Source of the DNA: CBIHLX01 sp966210935
GTDB taxonomy: Bacteria; Patescibacteriota; Saccharimonadia; Saccharimonadales; Saccharimonadaceae
Direction: 5' to 3'
DNA: 15,974 bases
NCBI GenBank assembly: GCA_966210935.1
Contig: CBIHLX010000013.1
Coordinates: 1-15,974 of the forward strand
Positions 5,588 through 13,784 of this stretch are shown in pieces (the first letter of the stretch is position 1; each line of letters opens with the position of its first letter). A model generated the notes under the pieces. It was not told the DNA's origin. It worked only from the letters and a program-made list of their open reading frames with translations, and did no database searches. A program made the position numbers and the translations under genes.

Positions 5588-5983
5588 TTAATTAAATATT
5601 CCACCAGGGATTAAGAAGTTCAACAGGCTATACATCAATCCAAATGCAATAACGCCAATTGCTACATTTAATATGATGTCTTTTGCTTTTTTGACCTGAT
5701 CTGCCCGGTCGGCAGCAGTTGTATATAGTACAGCCGCATAGACCACACCGGCTACCGCCAAAATACCAACACCAGCAATCATAATATTAAGTACCATGAC
5801 CAGAAGTTTCCAAATGGCGTTCTGCTCGATATTATCTGTCTTGCCTTCGGCTGCTTCACAAGAAATGATTGCGGTATCGGCACCGCCGCACTTTGCCGCC
5901 ATAACAGGAGAGGTAAGTAATAGACCTCCGCTAAACAGACTCAAAAATGCCCCGAACGTTAATACTGTTTGTTTTACCTTCAT
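5588..5983 (-). CDS. VirB2/TrbC-like pilin, first gene of operon
   Basis: 131 residues. Signal peptide 1-29 ending VMA before AKCGG. The mature N-terminus has Cys pair KC...SC. Two hydrophobic helices (about 58-80 and 102-124) surround LYTTAADRADQVKKAKDII. The start context has no SD; a -10 box ends 9 bases before the ATG, so the message may start almost at the ATG. It is the first gene of the six-gene minus-strand operon and lies back to back with the plus-strand gene at 6146. Confidence 0.78.
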   Translation of the reverse strand: MKVKQTVLTFGAFLSLFSGGLLLTSPVMAAKCGGADTAIISCEAAEGKTDNIEQNAIWKLLVMVLNIMIAGVGILAVAGVVYAAVLYTTAADRADQVKKAKDIILNVAIGVIAFGLMYSLLNFLIPGGIFN

Positions 5984-5992
5984 ACATTTAAT

Positions 5993-6021
5993 AAAATACG
6001 ATATTTATCACCTTTGAGCAA
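5993..6021 (-). promoter_or_regulatory. Promoter of the six-gene pilin operon
   Basis: On the minus strand TTGCTC (6021-6016), 17 bases, TATTTT (5998-5993), then 9 bases to the ATG at 5983. The leader would be absent or about 3 bases. Confidence 0.55.
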
Positions 6022-6052
6022 GTATTTCACCATAAGAATAAGCAGAATACTA

Positions 6053-6081
6053 TTGCTTTTTTTCGCATTATAGTGTATAAA
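6053..6081 (+). promoter_or_regulatory. Promoter of the 6146 gene
   Basis: TTGCTT (6053-6058), 17 bases, TATAAA (6076-6081). The predicted start is near 6088, leaving a leader of about 58 bases with an SD. It is back to back with the pilin operon promoter, with about 32 bases between the two -35 boxes. Confidence 0.65.
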
Positions 6082-6145
6082 TAATTCAAACAACTATGGT
6101 TCACCATCGTTTTAAGCGCCCACATAAGTGTGCAAGGAACAAAGC

Positions 6146-7234
6146 ATGAGCACCGAATTACCAGAATTCCGTAAACTGAACGTAAAGCCAGAGACAGACG
6201 AAGAGCTACGCGCAAGGTTTAACTCAAATACAAACACCGACGAAACAGAGCAAGATATTAACAACGCAGCCGGCAACACGGATGCTAATTATGAAGAGCA
6301 GCTTACCCAAGAGAATAAGGGGAAGTCAACCCGCTCTCGCATAATGGGCAAGTTCGGAATCATCCTCGGCAGTACACTAGGTGTCGGTGCCCTCGCTATG
6401 GGTGCAGCAAATGTGCTCGGTAACGCCAAGACAGAGAAGGATCCAGCTGCTCAGCCAGAAGAAACTAACTCTGCAAATCTCGTACCAGGTGCGATTGAAA
6501 CTACCGCGCCAGCTGCAGAAGCTACACCATCACCATTTAGCTCACCAGCTAACACCGAAGCACTTAACACTGCACAGCCAGTCATTGATACTTTGCCAAC
6601 AGATGTGATTGAAAGTGGTCTATTCGAAGGACTCTCCTCTGAAAAGCAGGCTGAGATCAAGTCACTTGATAGCATGACCGTCGAACAGTTCCGCGATCAG
6701 CCTCTTGAAAAGCAATTAATGTTTGCGCAGTTTGCCTACGACAACAACGCACCTCGCGTCCTAAAGAAAATGCGCGACCTCGGTTTTGACATGGAAGAGT
6801 ACGCTAATCGTATCACTACGCCGTCAAAAGAGAGCACCCCGCAAGAAGTTACGGATCGTGTTTCGATCGTTCTTGATGTCGCCGGTAGCCTGTACTCGGC
6901 AGATGACACATACGACGTAGATACCGCTCGCAAGATGATATCACTTAGCCTCAACCCCTCAACATTGGCATATGCTAAGTACGATGAGTATCTCCAAAAC
7001 CGACCAACTGGCCTTTCCATGGCAACAACAACTGATATTAATGCCGCAAAGACTTTCGAGTCAGGAAATGGCACTCAGATGAAGATCAATGCCATTAGTC
7101 CAGAAGGTAAAGATGTTCAAACTACCTTTGAGCATATACAGTTCACTGATGTCCAGGGTCAAGAGCAGTCTACCTGGAGGAGTGTACTAAGCGTTCCATC
7201 TTCTGACAGTCGCTACGACACTAGCGTTAAATAA
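6146..7234 (+). CDS. Single-pass membrane-anchored protein, unknown function
   Basis: 362 residues from ATG 6146, preceded by the SD AAGGA (6134-6138) at 7 bases; the ATG at 6128 has no SD. Residues 1-68 are polar and acidic, 69-91 form one hydrophobic helix rich in Gly and Ala (FGIILGSTLGVGALAMGAA), 92-150 are a Pro/Ala/Thr/Glu-rich linker, and 150-362 form a soluble domain with no known motif that I recognise. With no signal peptide the N-terminus is probably cytoplasmic and the C-terminal domain outside, a topology like a VirB8-type or VirB10-type part, but no sequence likeness was seen. It is divergent from the pilin operon and ends at a terminator before the VirB6-like genes, so it may belong to the same machine. 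Confidence 0.7.
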   Translation: MSTELPEFRKLNVKPETDEELRARFNSNTNTDETEQDINNAAGNTDANYEEQLTQENKGKSTRSRIMGKFGIILGSTLGVGALAMGAANVLGNAKTEKDPAAQPEETNSANLVPGAIETTAPAAEATPSPFSSPANTEALNTAQPVIDTLPTDVIESGLFEGLSSEKQAEIKSLDSMTVEQFRDQPLEKQLMFAQFAYDNNAPRVLKKMRDLGFDMEEYANRITTPSKESTPQEVTDRVSIVLDVAGSLYSADDTYDVDTARKMISLSLNPSTLAYAKYDEYLQNRPTGLSMATTTDINAAKTFESGNGTQMKINAISPEGKDVQTTFEHIQFTDVQGQEQSTWRSVLSVPSSDSRYDTSVK

Positions 7235-7248
7235 TCCAATAGATCCAC

Positions 7249-7285
7249 AAAAACCCCGCTCAGTCCATAACCGGCGGGGTTTTTT
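7249..7285. terminator. Terminator after the 6146 gene
   Basis: AAAAACCCCGC (7249-7259) pairs with GCGGGGTTTTT (7274-7284), followed by a T-run; the loop is 14 bases. It lies 14 bases after the stop and separates this gene from the T4SS genes downstream. Confidence 0.85.
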
Positions 7286-7288
7286 ATA

Positions 7289-7317
7289 TTCTCAAACCAT
7301 AAGCAATAGTGTTTAAT
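7289..7317 (+). promoter_or_regulatory. Weak promoter of the first VirB6-like gene
   Basis: TTCTCA (7289-7294), 17 bases, TTTAAT (7312-7317), then 9 bases to the ATG at 7327. No SD is present. Four of six bases match in each box, so confidence is modest; a very short or absent leader is possible. Confidence 0.35.
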
Positions 7318-7326
7318 GAGTGGTAT

Positions 7327-10011
7327 ATGTTTACGCTTATCCGCCGCCGGATCATTCTTTCGCTATCCGCGCTCCTCATGGTGCTGTCAATTTCTGTATT
7401 CCCGCTGTCTTCAGAAGCATCTGCAAAAACCATTCAGGAAATGAACATCAGTGAAGCGTCGGCTGCCATGGGCTACTATTACGCCCTGCGCGTCTGTGTA
7501 CGCGATGCAATTGCCATAAGCGACTTCAGTCAGGAGTCTCTGGATAAATACGGTTTCTTTGGCGATAAAGCAGTTATCCTTGGCGGGCAGTTTATCACGA
7601 GTGACGGTGACTGGGACGGAGTAGAGAACTGTAGTAGCACAAAAGATAAGACCGCAGGCGAAGACGGTGGCTGGGTACGCAACGCCATTGCCACGCTTGG
7701 CTACAGTAGCCCTCGCGACTTCCTATGTCACGTGATGAGTGGAGCCGGTACGGTGAATTATGAGAGTTGTCGTGGCGGACAAGGCAATCTCAGTACGTTT
7801 GAGTTCGCAACTAAGACCAAAGCAGAGCGTGAAGCCGCTTTTTCTGCAACAGTTGGCAAGAAAGTCTTTAGTAACACCGAGCCACTAAACCGTGTCGAAG
7901 GCGACGCTATTATGCAGAATATTCTGTACAACTCCTTTTATGCATTCTGCCAGCCAACCGATCATAACGGAGGATCCGTCGGTTCCAACCTCAAGCAAAT
8001 GGCGGTCAAAAAATATGAAGCTGGTCCGCCTGCTACCTATACAGATAAGCAGGTTGTTGTCAAAACCGACCGCCTTAGTAAAACAGTTGGTATTATTGAA
8101 GCCTCGCCAGAGGGAATGCACCGCACTTTAAGTTGTGACGAACTGCCAGGTAACATCTCTATTTTTGCCGACCGCGCTAAATCAGACTTAAAAGATCTAC
8201 GAACAAACTTTTTCGAGAACGCTAATACTGGCGCAGCTACTCACGGCGGAGTGGACGGTGGATCGAAGTCATCTTGTGCTGTTGACGGAATAGGTTGGAT
8301 TGTATGTCCAGCTCTCGGATTTATGAGTACGATTAGCGATGAGTTATTTAGCTTCCTAGCAACGCAGTTCTTATCTGTAGACACCAGGACGGTATCAACT
8401 TCAAGCGGAACCTATGTGGCATGGTCTGCTATGCGCAATATCGCTAACGTCGCTTTTGTGATCGCATTTCTCGTCATTATCTTCTCCCAGCTCACAAGTG
8501 TCGGCATCACCGCCTACGGCATTAAGAAAATGCTTCCGCGCCTTATTGTCGCCGCTATCTTAGTGAATATGTCATTTATCATATGTCAGATTGCGGTAGA
8601 CCTAAGTAATATCTTAGGCTATGGCCTTAAGTCATTGTTTGAAAGTGTCGAGTCGCGTATCGCACTCCCTAATACAGTTGACGCAACTGGCAACGGCTTT
8701 GGTATAGCTCTCATCACCACCGCACTCCTAGCGGGCGGTATCACTCTCGCATTTGCGATGAGTATACCTGTGATTGGAGCTGTTCTTCTCACGCTCCTCG
8801 TCATTATCTTTATTCTTCTTGCTCGAAAAGCTCTTATCGTCCTCTTGGTAGTCATTGCACCGCTCGCGTTTGTTGCATACCTCCTTCCCAATACCGAGCA
8901 ATGGTTCAAAAAATGGCAGAAGATGTTCTTTGCACTCCTGCTCGTATTCCCAGTGATCGCCGTAGTGTTCGGTGCATCAAGCCTCGCTGCATTTATCATC
9001 AAATCAACGGCGGCACCTGGCGACAACCTAACCCCACTAATTGCAATTGGTGTTGCGGCAATTCCTCTCATTATGGTTCCGTCCCTCCTCAAGGGCTCGA
9101 TTGCTGCAGCTGGCGCTATTGGTACGGTTATGAAAGGGTGGGGTGATAAATCCCAGAATCGAGTTGGTGGCAAAATCGGAAGCACATCACGCCTTGGGCA
9201 ATTCCAGAACTATCGTAAAGTTGAAGCCGATAGGCGTCGTGGCTTGATTCAAGCGGGTGCTTACGAGGGTTCAAATAAGAACCCTCTCAACTGGGGACGC
9301 AACGCTGCATCGGCAGCAAACCGAAGGTTCAACGCATCAGGCATATCAGGGGGCTTTGGTGACCGATCAGCAGCGGCTGGACGAGAGGCCGCAAAGAAAA
9401 TTGACTACGAAAAGATTGATGCCCTTAAGAACCAGTTCAATACAGAGAGTGTTGCGATGGGGGATCAGTCTGACGCCTACCTTCAGGAGCAATTCGAACA
9501 GGCAATTGTCAGAGGTGACGATATCGCAACCCGCGCAGCCTACTCTGCTCTCATGGAACAGGGCCAGGGTGGTGTAGCGAGGATCCAGCAGTCACTCGCT
9601 AAGCAGAGTACTATTGACGGCTTTAGTAGAAACACAGCAGGAAAACGCTCCTTACAGCAGCATATCCAAGAGAAGCATTCAGACGTAAAAGCCTCCGATA
9701 GCCGCGTCATGCAATGGGCAAGCAATGGGTCTATGGATACCGACGGATCACATATCTCAAATCTTACAGATGGCCAAATTGCTACTCAAACAACAGACTC
9801 ACTCGATGTTGCTATAGCTAACAACAGACTCGTGAGGGAAGATGCTCTTCGTATCTTAGGAAACCCAAATGCAGTCAATAATATGAAGCTTAAGCAGCGC
9901 GAGAAGCTAGAGGTTTTAGCGGGCGTACGTCCTGCGCCGTCGGCCGGTGGAAGCACGGGACCATCATCAACACCACCGCCGGTTCCTCCCGTACCACCAC
10001 CAGTTCCCTAA
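7327..10011 (+). CDS. VirB6-like polytopic membrane protein (T4SS), copy 1
   Basis: 894 residues from ATG 7327; a GTG at 7309 would add six residues and has no better context. A signal peptide (RRRIILSLSALLMVLSISVF, cleaved near ASA) leads to an outside domain of about 300 residues with eight Cys, the last two in the motif CAVDGIGWIVCP (C317, C327). The membrane part, about 366-601, has several helices in two conserved blocks: WSAMRNIANV...LPRLIVAAILVN...DLSNILG (366-431) and RKALIVLLVV...PLAFVAYLLP (500-542). The tail, 602-894, is polar and ends in a Pro-rich run (PPPVPPVPPPVP). VirB6/TrbL-type proteins form part of the inner-membrane channel of T4SSs; the call rests on membrane layout and gene context, not a search. 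It is the first of five genes in order with PrgI and VirB4. Confidence 0.75.
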   Translation: MFTLIRRRIILSLSALLMVLSISVFPLSSEASAKTIQEMNISEASAAMGYYYALRVCVRDAIAISDFSQESLDKYGFFGDKAVILGGQFITSDGDWDGVENCSSTKDKTAGEDGGWVRNAIATLGYSSPRDFLCHVMSGAGTVNYESCRGGQGNLSTFEFATKTKAEREAAFSATVGKKVFSNTEPLNRVEGDAIMQNILYNSFYAFCQPTDHNGGSVGSNLKQMAVKKYEAGPPATYTDKQVVVKTDRLSKTVGIIEASPEGMHRTLSCDELPGNISIFADRAKSDLKDLRTNFFENANTGAATHGGVDGGSKSSCAVDGIGWIVCPALGFMSTISDELFSFLATQFLSVDTRTVSTSSGTYVAWSAMRNIANVAFVIAFLVIIFSQLTSVGITAYGIKKMLPRLIVAAILVNMSFIICQIAVDLSNILGYGLKSLFESVESRIALPNTVDATGNGFGIALITTALLAGGITLAFAMSIPVIGAVLLTLLVIIFILLARKALIVLLVVIAPLAFVAYLLPNTEQWFKKWQKMFFALLLVFPVIAVVFGASSLAAFIIKSTAAPGDNLTPLIAIGVAAIPLIMVPSLLKGSIAAAGAIGTVMKGWGDKSQNRVGGKIGSTSRLGQFQNYRKVEADRRRGLIQAGAYEGSNKNPLNWGRNAASAANRRFNASGISGGFGDRSAAAGREAAKKIDYEKIDALKNQFNTESVAMGDQSDAYLQEQFEQAIVRGDDIATRAAYSALMEQGQGGVARIQQSLAKQSTIDGFSRNTAGKRSLQQHIQEKHSDVKASDSRVMQWASNGSMDTDGSHISNLTDGQIATQTTDSLDVAIANNRLVREDALRILGNPNAVNNMKLKQREKLEVLAGVRPAPSAGGSTGPSSTPPPVPPVPPPVP

Positions 10012-10081
10012 GCTGACGTAGCAGAGGTACGGATAGAGTAAACCAATCGCGCCTTAAGAATACTTTAATCAGACCATCTTC

Positions 10082-10110
10082 TTGACTTTTCATCTGTTAA
10101 GTTGTAAACT
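10082..10110 (+). promoter_or_regulatory. Promoter of the second VirB6-like gene
   Basis: TTGACT (10082-10087), 17 bases, TAAACT (10105-10110), then 9 bases to the ATG at 10120. Transcription is predicted to start around 10117. No terminator is seen between 10011 and this promoter, so read-through from the first copy is also likely. Confidence 0.5.
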
Positions 10111-10119
10111 AACGGAGAT

Positions 10120-12750
10120 ATGTGGGATATGCGAATGGCACATCCGCTCGGTAGGTTATCGAAGCGGAGTTTCATCACGATGGTCGCAGCCGGTCTTGTG
10201 ACAGTTTTCGCATACCTACTTCTTACAGCCCCAATCGCTCGCGCTGTTGGCGATGTCACATGGCAGGGAAGTGCGCTTGTCTACCAAGGCGATACGTATA
10301 TTGGGCCACTCAACGCAACGGGTAACGAAGGCTTCAAGTTGCCGGCCGGTACGCAGTTTTACCGCCATAATGAGCCTGTAGCGCAAAGTCAAACGAACCA
10401 GCAGAAGGCGCATTTCATCTACTTCAGCCCAAATGAAGACACGTCAAAAGCGACAAGCGCAAAGTACGTCGAGTATATTTACACGCCGCCCGACACCTAC
10501 GCCCAACCTTCAAACCAGCGAGATCTTACAGTTGACGCCAGTACTAACGGCACCGCAGCATCATCATGCGCCGTCGCCGGTGGTATGGGGTGGATATTGT
10601 GTCCGATAACCAATAACCTGGCTAACGGAATGGACTTTATCTACGGTATGCTAGCTGACTTCATGAAGACACAGCCACTGCAAATTGCCCAAAAGGACAC
10701 GCTGTTTACTGCCTGGAGCGTTATTCGCAACATTGCCAACGTCATCTTCGTTATCGGCTTTATTATTATGATCTACTCTCAGCTAACGAGTTTTGGCCTT
10801 AGTAATTACGGTGTCAAAAAAATTCTGCCACGCCTTATCGTTGCAGCCATCCTCGTGAACATCTCATACTACATCTGTGCCATTGCCGTTGACCTGTCAA
10901 ATATCTTAGGCACTTCAACCCACACGCTACTACAGTCACTCCGTGAACCGATGCTCAACCAGAGCCCTGGTCAGTACCTAGAAACAGACTTCACCTGGTC
11001 GATGCTTGCTACCTTTGTTTTGACAGGCGGAGCGGTCGCTGTAGGCACCCACCTAGCACTCGTAGCAGCCGGCGGCACAATTGCTGCCATGATTTACTTC
11101 TTGGTACCTCTTCTCGTAAGCCTGTTCTTAACCGTCCTCGTGGTACTACTGATTCTTGTTGCGCGTCAGGCAATTATCGTTTGTCTTGTCATCATATCGC
11201 CGCTGGCGTTTGTCGCGTATCTTCTTCCAGGAACAGAGAAGTGGTTTGAGCGGTGGAAAGACTTGTTTGTTACTATGCTTGTTTTCTTCCCGGCTTTCTC
11301 ACTCATATTTACGGGTGCACAGCTTGCCGGTATGCTTATCATCCAAAACGCGACCACCTTTTACATGGTGATATTTGGTCTTGCCGTGCAAATTGCACCA
11401 CTTATTGTTACGCCGCTCCTTCTGAAGCTCAGCGGCCGTGTACTGGGCGCAGTTGCGGGTATCGTCAACAATCCGAAGCGTGGTCTCGTGGATCGCACCA
11501 AGAACTGGGCTGGCGCACGCGCCGAGATGCACAAACAGCGCGGACTTGGCGAAGGTGCCACAAAACGTCGTCACATCTTGCGTAATTACGCCCGCCACCA
11601 CGACAACCGCAGTCGCTACCTCAAGGAGCGTACCGATAACTTCAGTGGTATGTCTGATAACCGCTACCTAGACAGTAACTTCCATGCTGAGCAAAATAAA
11701 CTTCATCGCCAAGTGGAAGAGCAAAAAGAGATTATCGAGAAGCAACTCGATCTTAAGTGGAATGCTCATATTAAAGTTGATACACACGCACTCGAGCAAG
11801 ATCTCAAACTGCGTGTCCTTAGCGATAAAGTGGCAGTCGACAAAGAAGAGCTCGATGCTCGCTACAAAGAGTTTAAAGCAGGCACAGCACCTATTTACGG
11901 GCCTCAAACAGAGAGTATGTCTCAGCTCATTGCAGACGCCCAGGATACGACTCGTAATCTTGCTATTGAAGGCCTTCGTAGCAAGAACGCTGACCGAGTA
12001 CTAAACCGCCAGTTTGCCGAGTCGATGATCAAGAGCCAGGATCTGCAAACACGAGCCGGTGGTATTGCTGGACCAGATGGTGCCGACTCATCACTTGCAT
12101 CCGCTATTGCGACAATGCGTAGCGACTACGGCAAGTCCGTAGAAGAGGCAACGCAGATTGTTAAGCACTTCAATTTATCGTCCGAGCAGCGCCAAGACCA
12201 TGCCATGGGCAGGCTAGTAACAGCAACAGACTCCCACGGTAACGTCCGCGTCTTTACAGATGAGAATGTTTATACCCGTGAGGCCGTTATTGAGGCTCAA
12301 GTCGCGACAGGCACCGTACCTCAGATTGAAGAAATTGTCGCCAACTCCGGCGGACAACTCGCAGCCTTCCGAACGACAATCTCAGAATCGGTTGCTAAGG
12401 CTGGCGTCGGCAGTAAAGCCTTCTATCTTGGTGGGGCTACAATCAACGAAATTGCCAAGGGTACTATTACATCTGAAGCCGACTTGGTAGGTATCATTCA
12501 GGACAACATCGCCAAGGGCAAGATTAAGGCTGAGACACTGGCGACGATGGATAAAGATGCCGTGGAAAGCACTCTCAAGGCGGCGCTCAATTCAGATACT
12601 TCTCGCATGAGTCCTAAGCTCGTCGGACAATTCAATGCAGGTCGTGAAGGTCTGCGCAAGGCAGCAAGTTACGCCCTTGAAGAAGCCGAACTCAAGGGTA
12701 AGGTGGCCGAAAACGTCGAACCACTTCTCGAGCGAATGCGCGACCTATAG
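10120..12750 (+). CDS. VirB6-like polytopic membrane protein (T4SS), copy 2
   Basis: Up to 876 residues. Starts at 10120, 10129 and 10135 are all possible: GGAG (10114-10117) is too close to the first and about 11 bases from the second, so the start is not settled. A signal-like helix (FITMVAAGLVTVFAYLLLTA, cleaved near ARA) leads to an outside domain of about 110 residues, ending in CAVAGGMGWILCP (C150, C161). The membrane region, about 199-450, repeats both conserved blocks of copy 1: WSVIRNIANV...LPRLIVAAILVN...DLSNILG (199-264) and RQAIIVCLVI...PLAFVAYLLP (349-391). A very long polar tail, about 450-876, includes a coiled-coil-like stretch (near 525-595) rich in Glu, Lys and Leu. The two genes are clearly paralogues with unlike ends. 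Confidence 0.75.
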   Translation: MWDMRMAHPLGRLSKRSFITMVAAGLVTVFAYLLLTAPIARAVGDVTWQGSALVYQGDTYIGPLNATGNEGFKLPAGTQFYRHNEPVAQSQTNQQKAHFIYFSPNEDTSKATSAKYVEYIYTPPDTYAQPSNQRDLTVDASTNGTAASSCAVAGGMGWILCPITNNLANGMDFIYGMLADFMKTQPLQIAQKDTLFTAWSVIRNIANVIFVIGFIIMIYSQLTSFGLSNYGVKKILPRLIVAAILVNISYYICAIAVDLSNILGTSTHTLLQSLREPMLNQSPGQYLETDFTWSMLATFVLTGGAVAVGTHLALVAAGGTIAAMIYFLVPLLVSLFLTVLVVLLILVARQAIIVCLVIISPLAFVAYLLPGTEKWFERWKDLFVTMLVFFPAFSLIFTGAQLAGMLIIQNATTFYMVIFGLAVQIAPLIVTPLLLKLSGRVLGAVAGIVNNPKRGLVDRTKNWAGARAEMHKQRGLGEGATKRRHILRNYARHHDNRSRYLKERTDNFSGMSDNRYLDSNFHAEQNKLHRQVEEQKEIIEKQLDLKWNAHIKVDTHALEQDLKLRVLSDKVAVDKEELDARYKEFKAGTAPIYGPQTESMSQLIADAQDTTRNLAIEGLRSKNADRVLNRQFAESMIKSQDLQTRAGGIAGPDGADSSLASAIATMRSDYGKSVEEATQIVKHFNLSSEQRQDHAMGRLVTATDSHGNVRVFTDENVYTREAVIEAQVATGTVPQIEEIVANSGGQLAAFRTTISESVAKAGVGSKAFYLGGATINEIAKGTITSEADLVGIIQDNIAKGKIKAETLATMDKDAVESTLKAALNSDTSRMSPKLVGQFNAGREGLRKAASYALEEAELKGKVAENVEPLLERMRDL

Positions 12751-12766
12751 TTTATAATGCCATGCC

Positions 12767-12775
12767 TGATATACT
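12767..12775 (+). promoter_or_regulatory. Extended -10 promoter of the PrgI gene
   Basis: TGA followed by TATACT (12770-12775) is an extended -10, 9 bases before ATG 12785. No SD is present before that ATG. A TATAAT at 12753-12758 is an alternative -10 that would give a leader of about 20 bases. Confidence 0.5.
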
Positions 12776-12784
12776 ATAAGCAGT

Positions 12785-13759
12785 ATGGCAGTCTACAAGG
12801 TACCGCAGGATGTGGAAGCGGATGATAAGCTAATCGGGCCGTTTAGTTTCCGGCAGTTTATTTACCTACTCATCGTTGCGGGAGCTATCGCACTCGGCTG
12901 GGGACTCAGTCGTCTGTTTGTACCGCTCGCGGTACTGCCGCTCCCAGTTGTTCTTTTCTTTGGCCTTCTGGCACTCCCGCTCCGGAAAGACCAGCCGATG
13001 GAAATCTACATGGCAGCAATTGTATCGTTTTACCTTAAGCCGCGCAAACGTCTCTGGGTAGCCGATGGTATTCAATCACTCGTTGAAATTACTGCGCCAA
13101 AAACAGTTGAAATACAGCGCACCAAAGAGCTGTCGCAATCTGAAGCTGAGCGACGCCTATCGTACCTGGCTGATATTGTCGACACTGGTGGTTGGGCGGT
13201 GCGCGGCGTTGCCAGCCCAGAGCCAAATAGTGTCATGCAATCTGAAGCGTTTTTTGAAGCGCAGCAAACTGTTGATATTCTGGACGACAATGGGGGAGTC
13301 GCTCGCTCGTTTGACTCCATGATCACTCAGGCCGATGCAAAACGGCGCCAAGAAATCATGGATCGTATCGCAAACCAAGCACCAACCCGGGCATCAGTAC
13401 CGGTACAGTCGCAGCCAGTTGTCGTCGACCCGTACGCAACGCTCCAGGCACCAGCTACTCAACCAGCAGCCGACACACCCGAACCACATCTATCACTAAA
13501 CCCGTACCCAGCCTCGATGCACCAAAGCGTCGTGCAGCCACTAAGTCAGCAGCCTCCGCAAGCAGTAGCGCCAACACCCGCTACTCAGCCAACACCAACC
13601 CCGGCATCAAGCACTAGCGAAACAAAGGTATCACCTGATATAATAAACCTTGCAAATAACGCCGACTTGTCGATCGAGACAATCGCGCATGAGGCGAAGC
13701 GTATTCAGCAGAAGGAGCAAAAGCTGAACGATGACGAGGTGGTCATCTCATTACGCTAA
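12785..13759 (+). CDS. PrgI-family T4SS membrane protein with long tail
   Basis: 324 residues. The first 105 match the PrgI family of Gram-positive T4SSs: MAVYKVPQDVEADDKLIGPF, two hydrophobic helices (about 24-44 and 48-68, RQFIYLLIVAGAIALGWGL and LAVLPLPVVLFFGLLAL), then PLRKDQPMEIYMAAIVSFYL and KPRKRLW. PrgI proteins are usually about 100 to 130 residues, so the extra 200 here are unusual. The extension is partly helical (residues 105-200) and then Pro/Gln/Ala/Thr-rich (about 200-285), ending in a charged helix (SIETIAHEAKRIQQKEQKL). PrgI is encoded next to VirB4 in this system type and is thought to be a partner in the inner-membrane complex. No SD is seen, so it may be leaderless. Confidence 0.87.
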   Translation: MAVYKVPQDVEADDKLIGPFSFRQFIYLLIVAGAIALGWGLSRLFVPLAVLPLPVVLFFGLLALPLRKDQPMEIYMAAIVSFYLKPRKRLWVADGIQSLVEITAPKTVEIQRTKELSQSEAERRLSYLADIVDTGGWAVRGVASPEPNSVMQSEAFFEAQQTVDILDDNGGVARSFDSMITQADAKRRQEIMDRIANQAPTRASVPVQSQPVVVDPYATLQAPATQPAADTPEPHLSLNPYPASMHQSVVQPLSQQPPQAVAPTPATQPTPTPASSTSETKVSPDIINLANNADLSIETIAHEAKRIQQKEQKLNDDEVVISLR

Positions 13760-13784
13760 GTAATTCTAAAGAAAGAAGTGGGAA

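Noticed and set aside
3586..5983. Type IV (prepilin peptidase) pilins
   Set aside because: No G|FxxxE prepilin cleavage motif is present; the proteins have ordinary signal peptides and two helices, matching VirB2/TrbC.
8619..9185. Minus-strand open frame of 188 residues
   Set aside because: It lies wholly within the VirB6-like gene on the other strand, is rich in Arg, Pro and Thr as expected of a shadow frame, and has no start signals.
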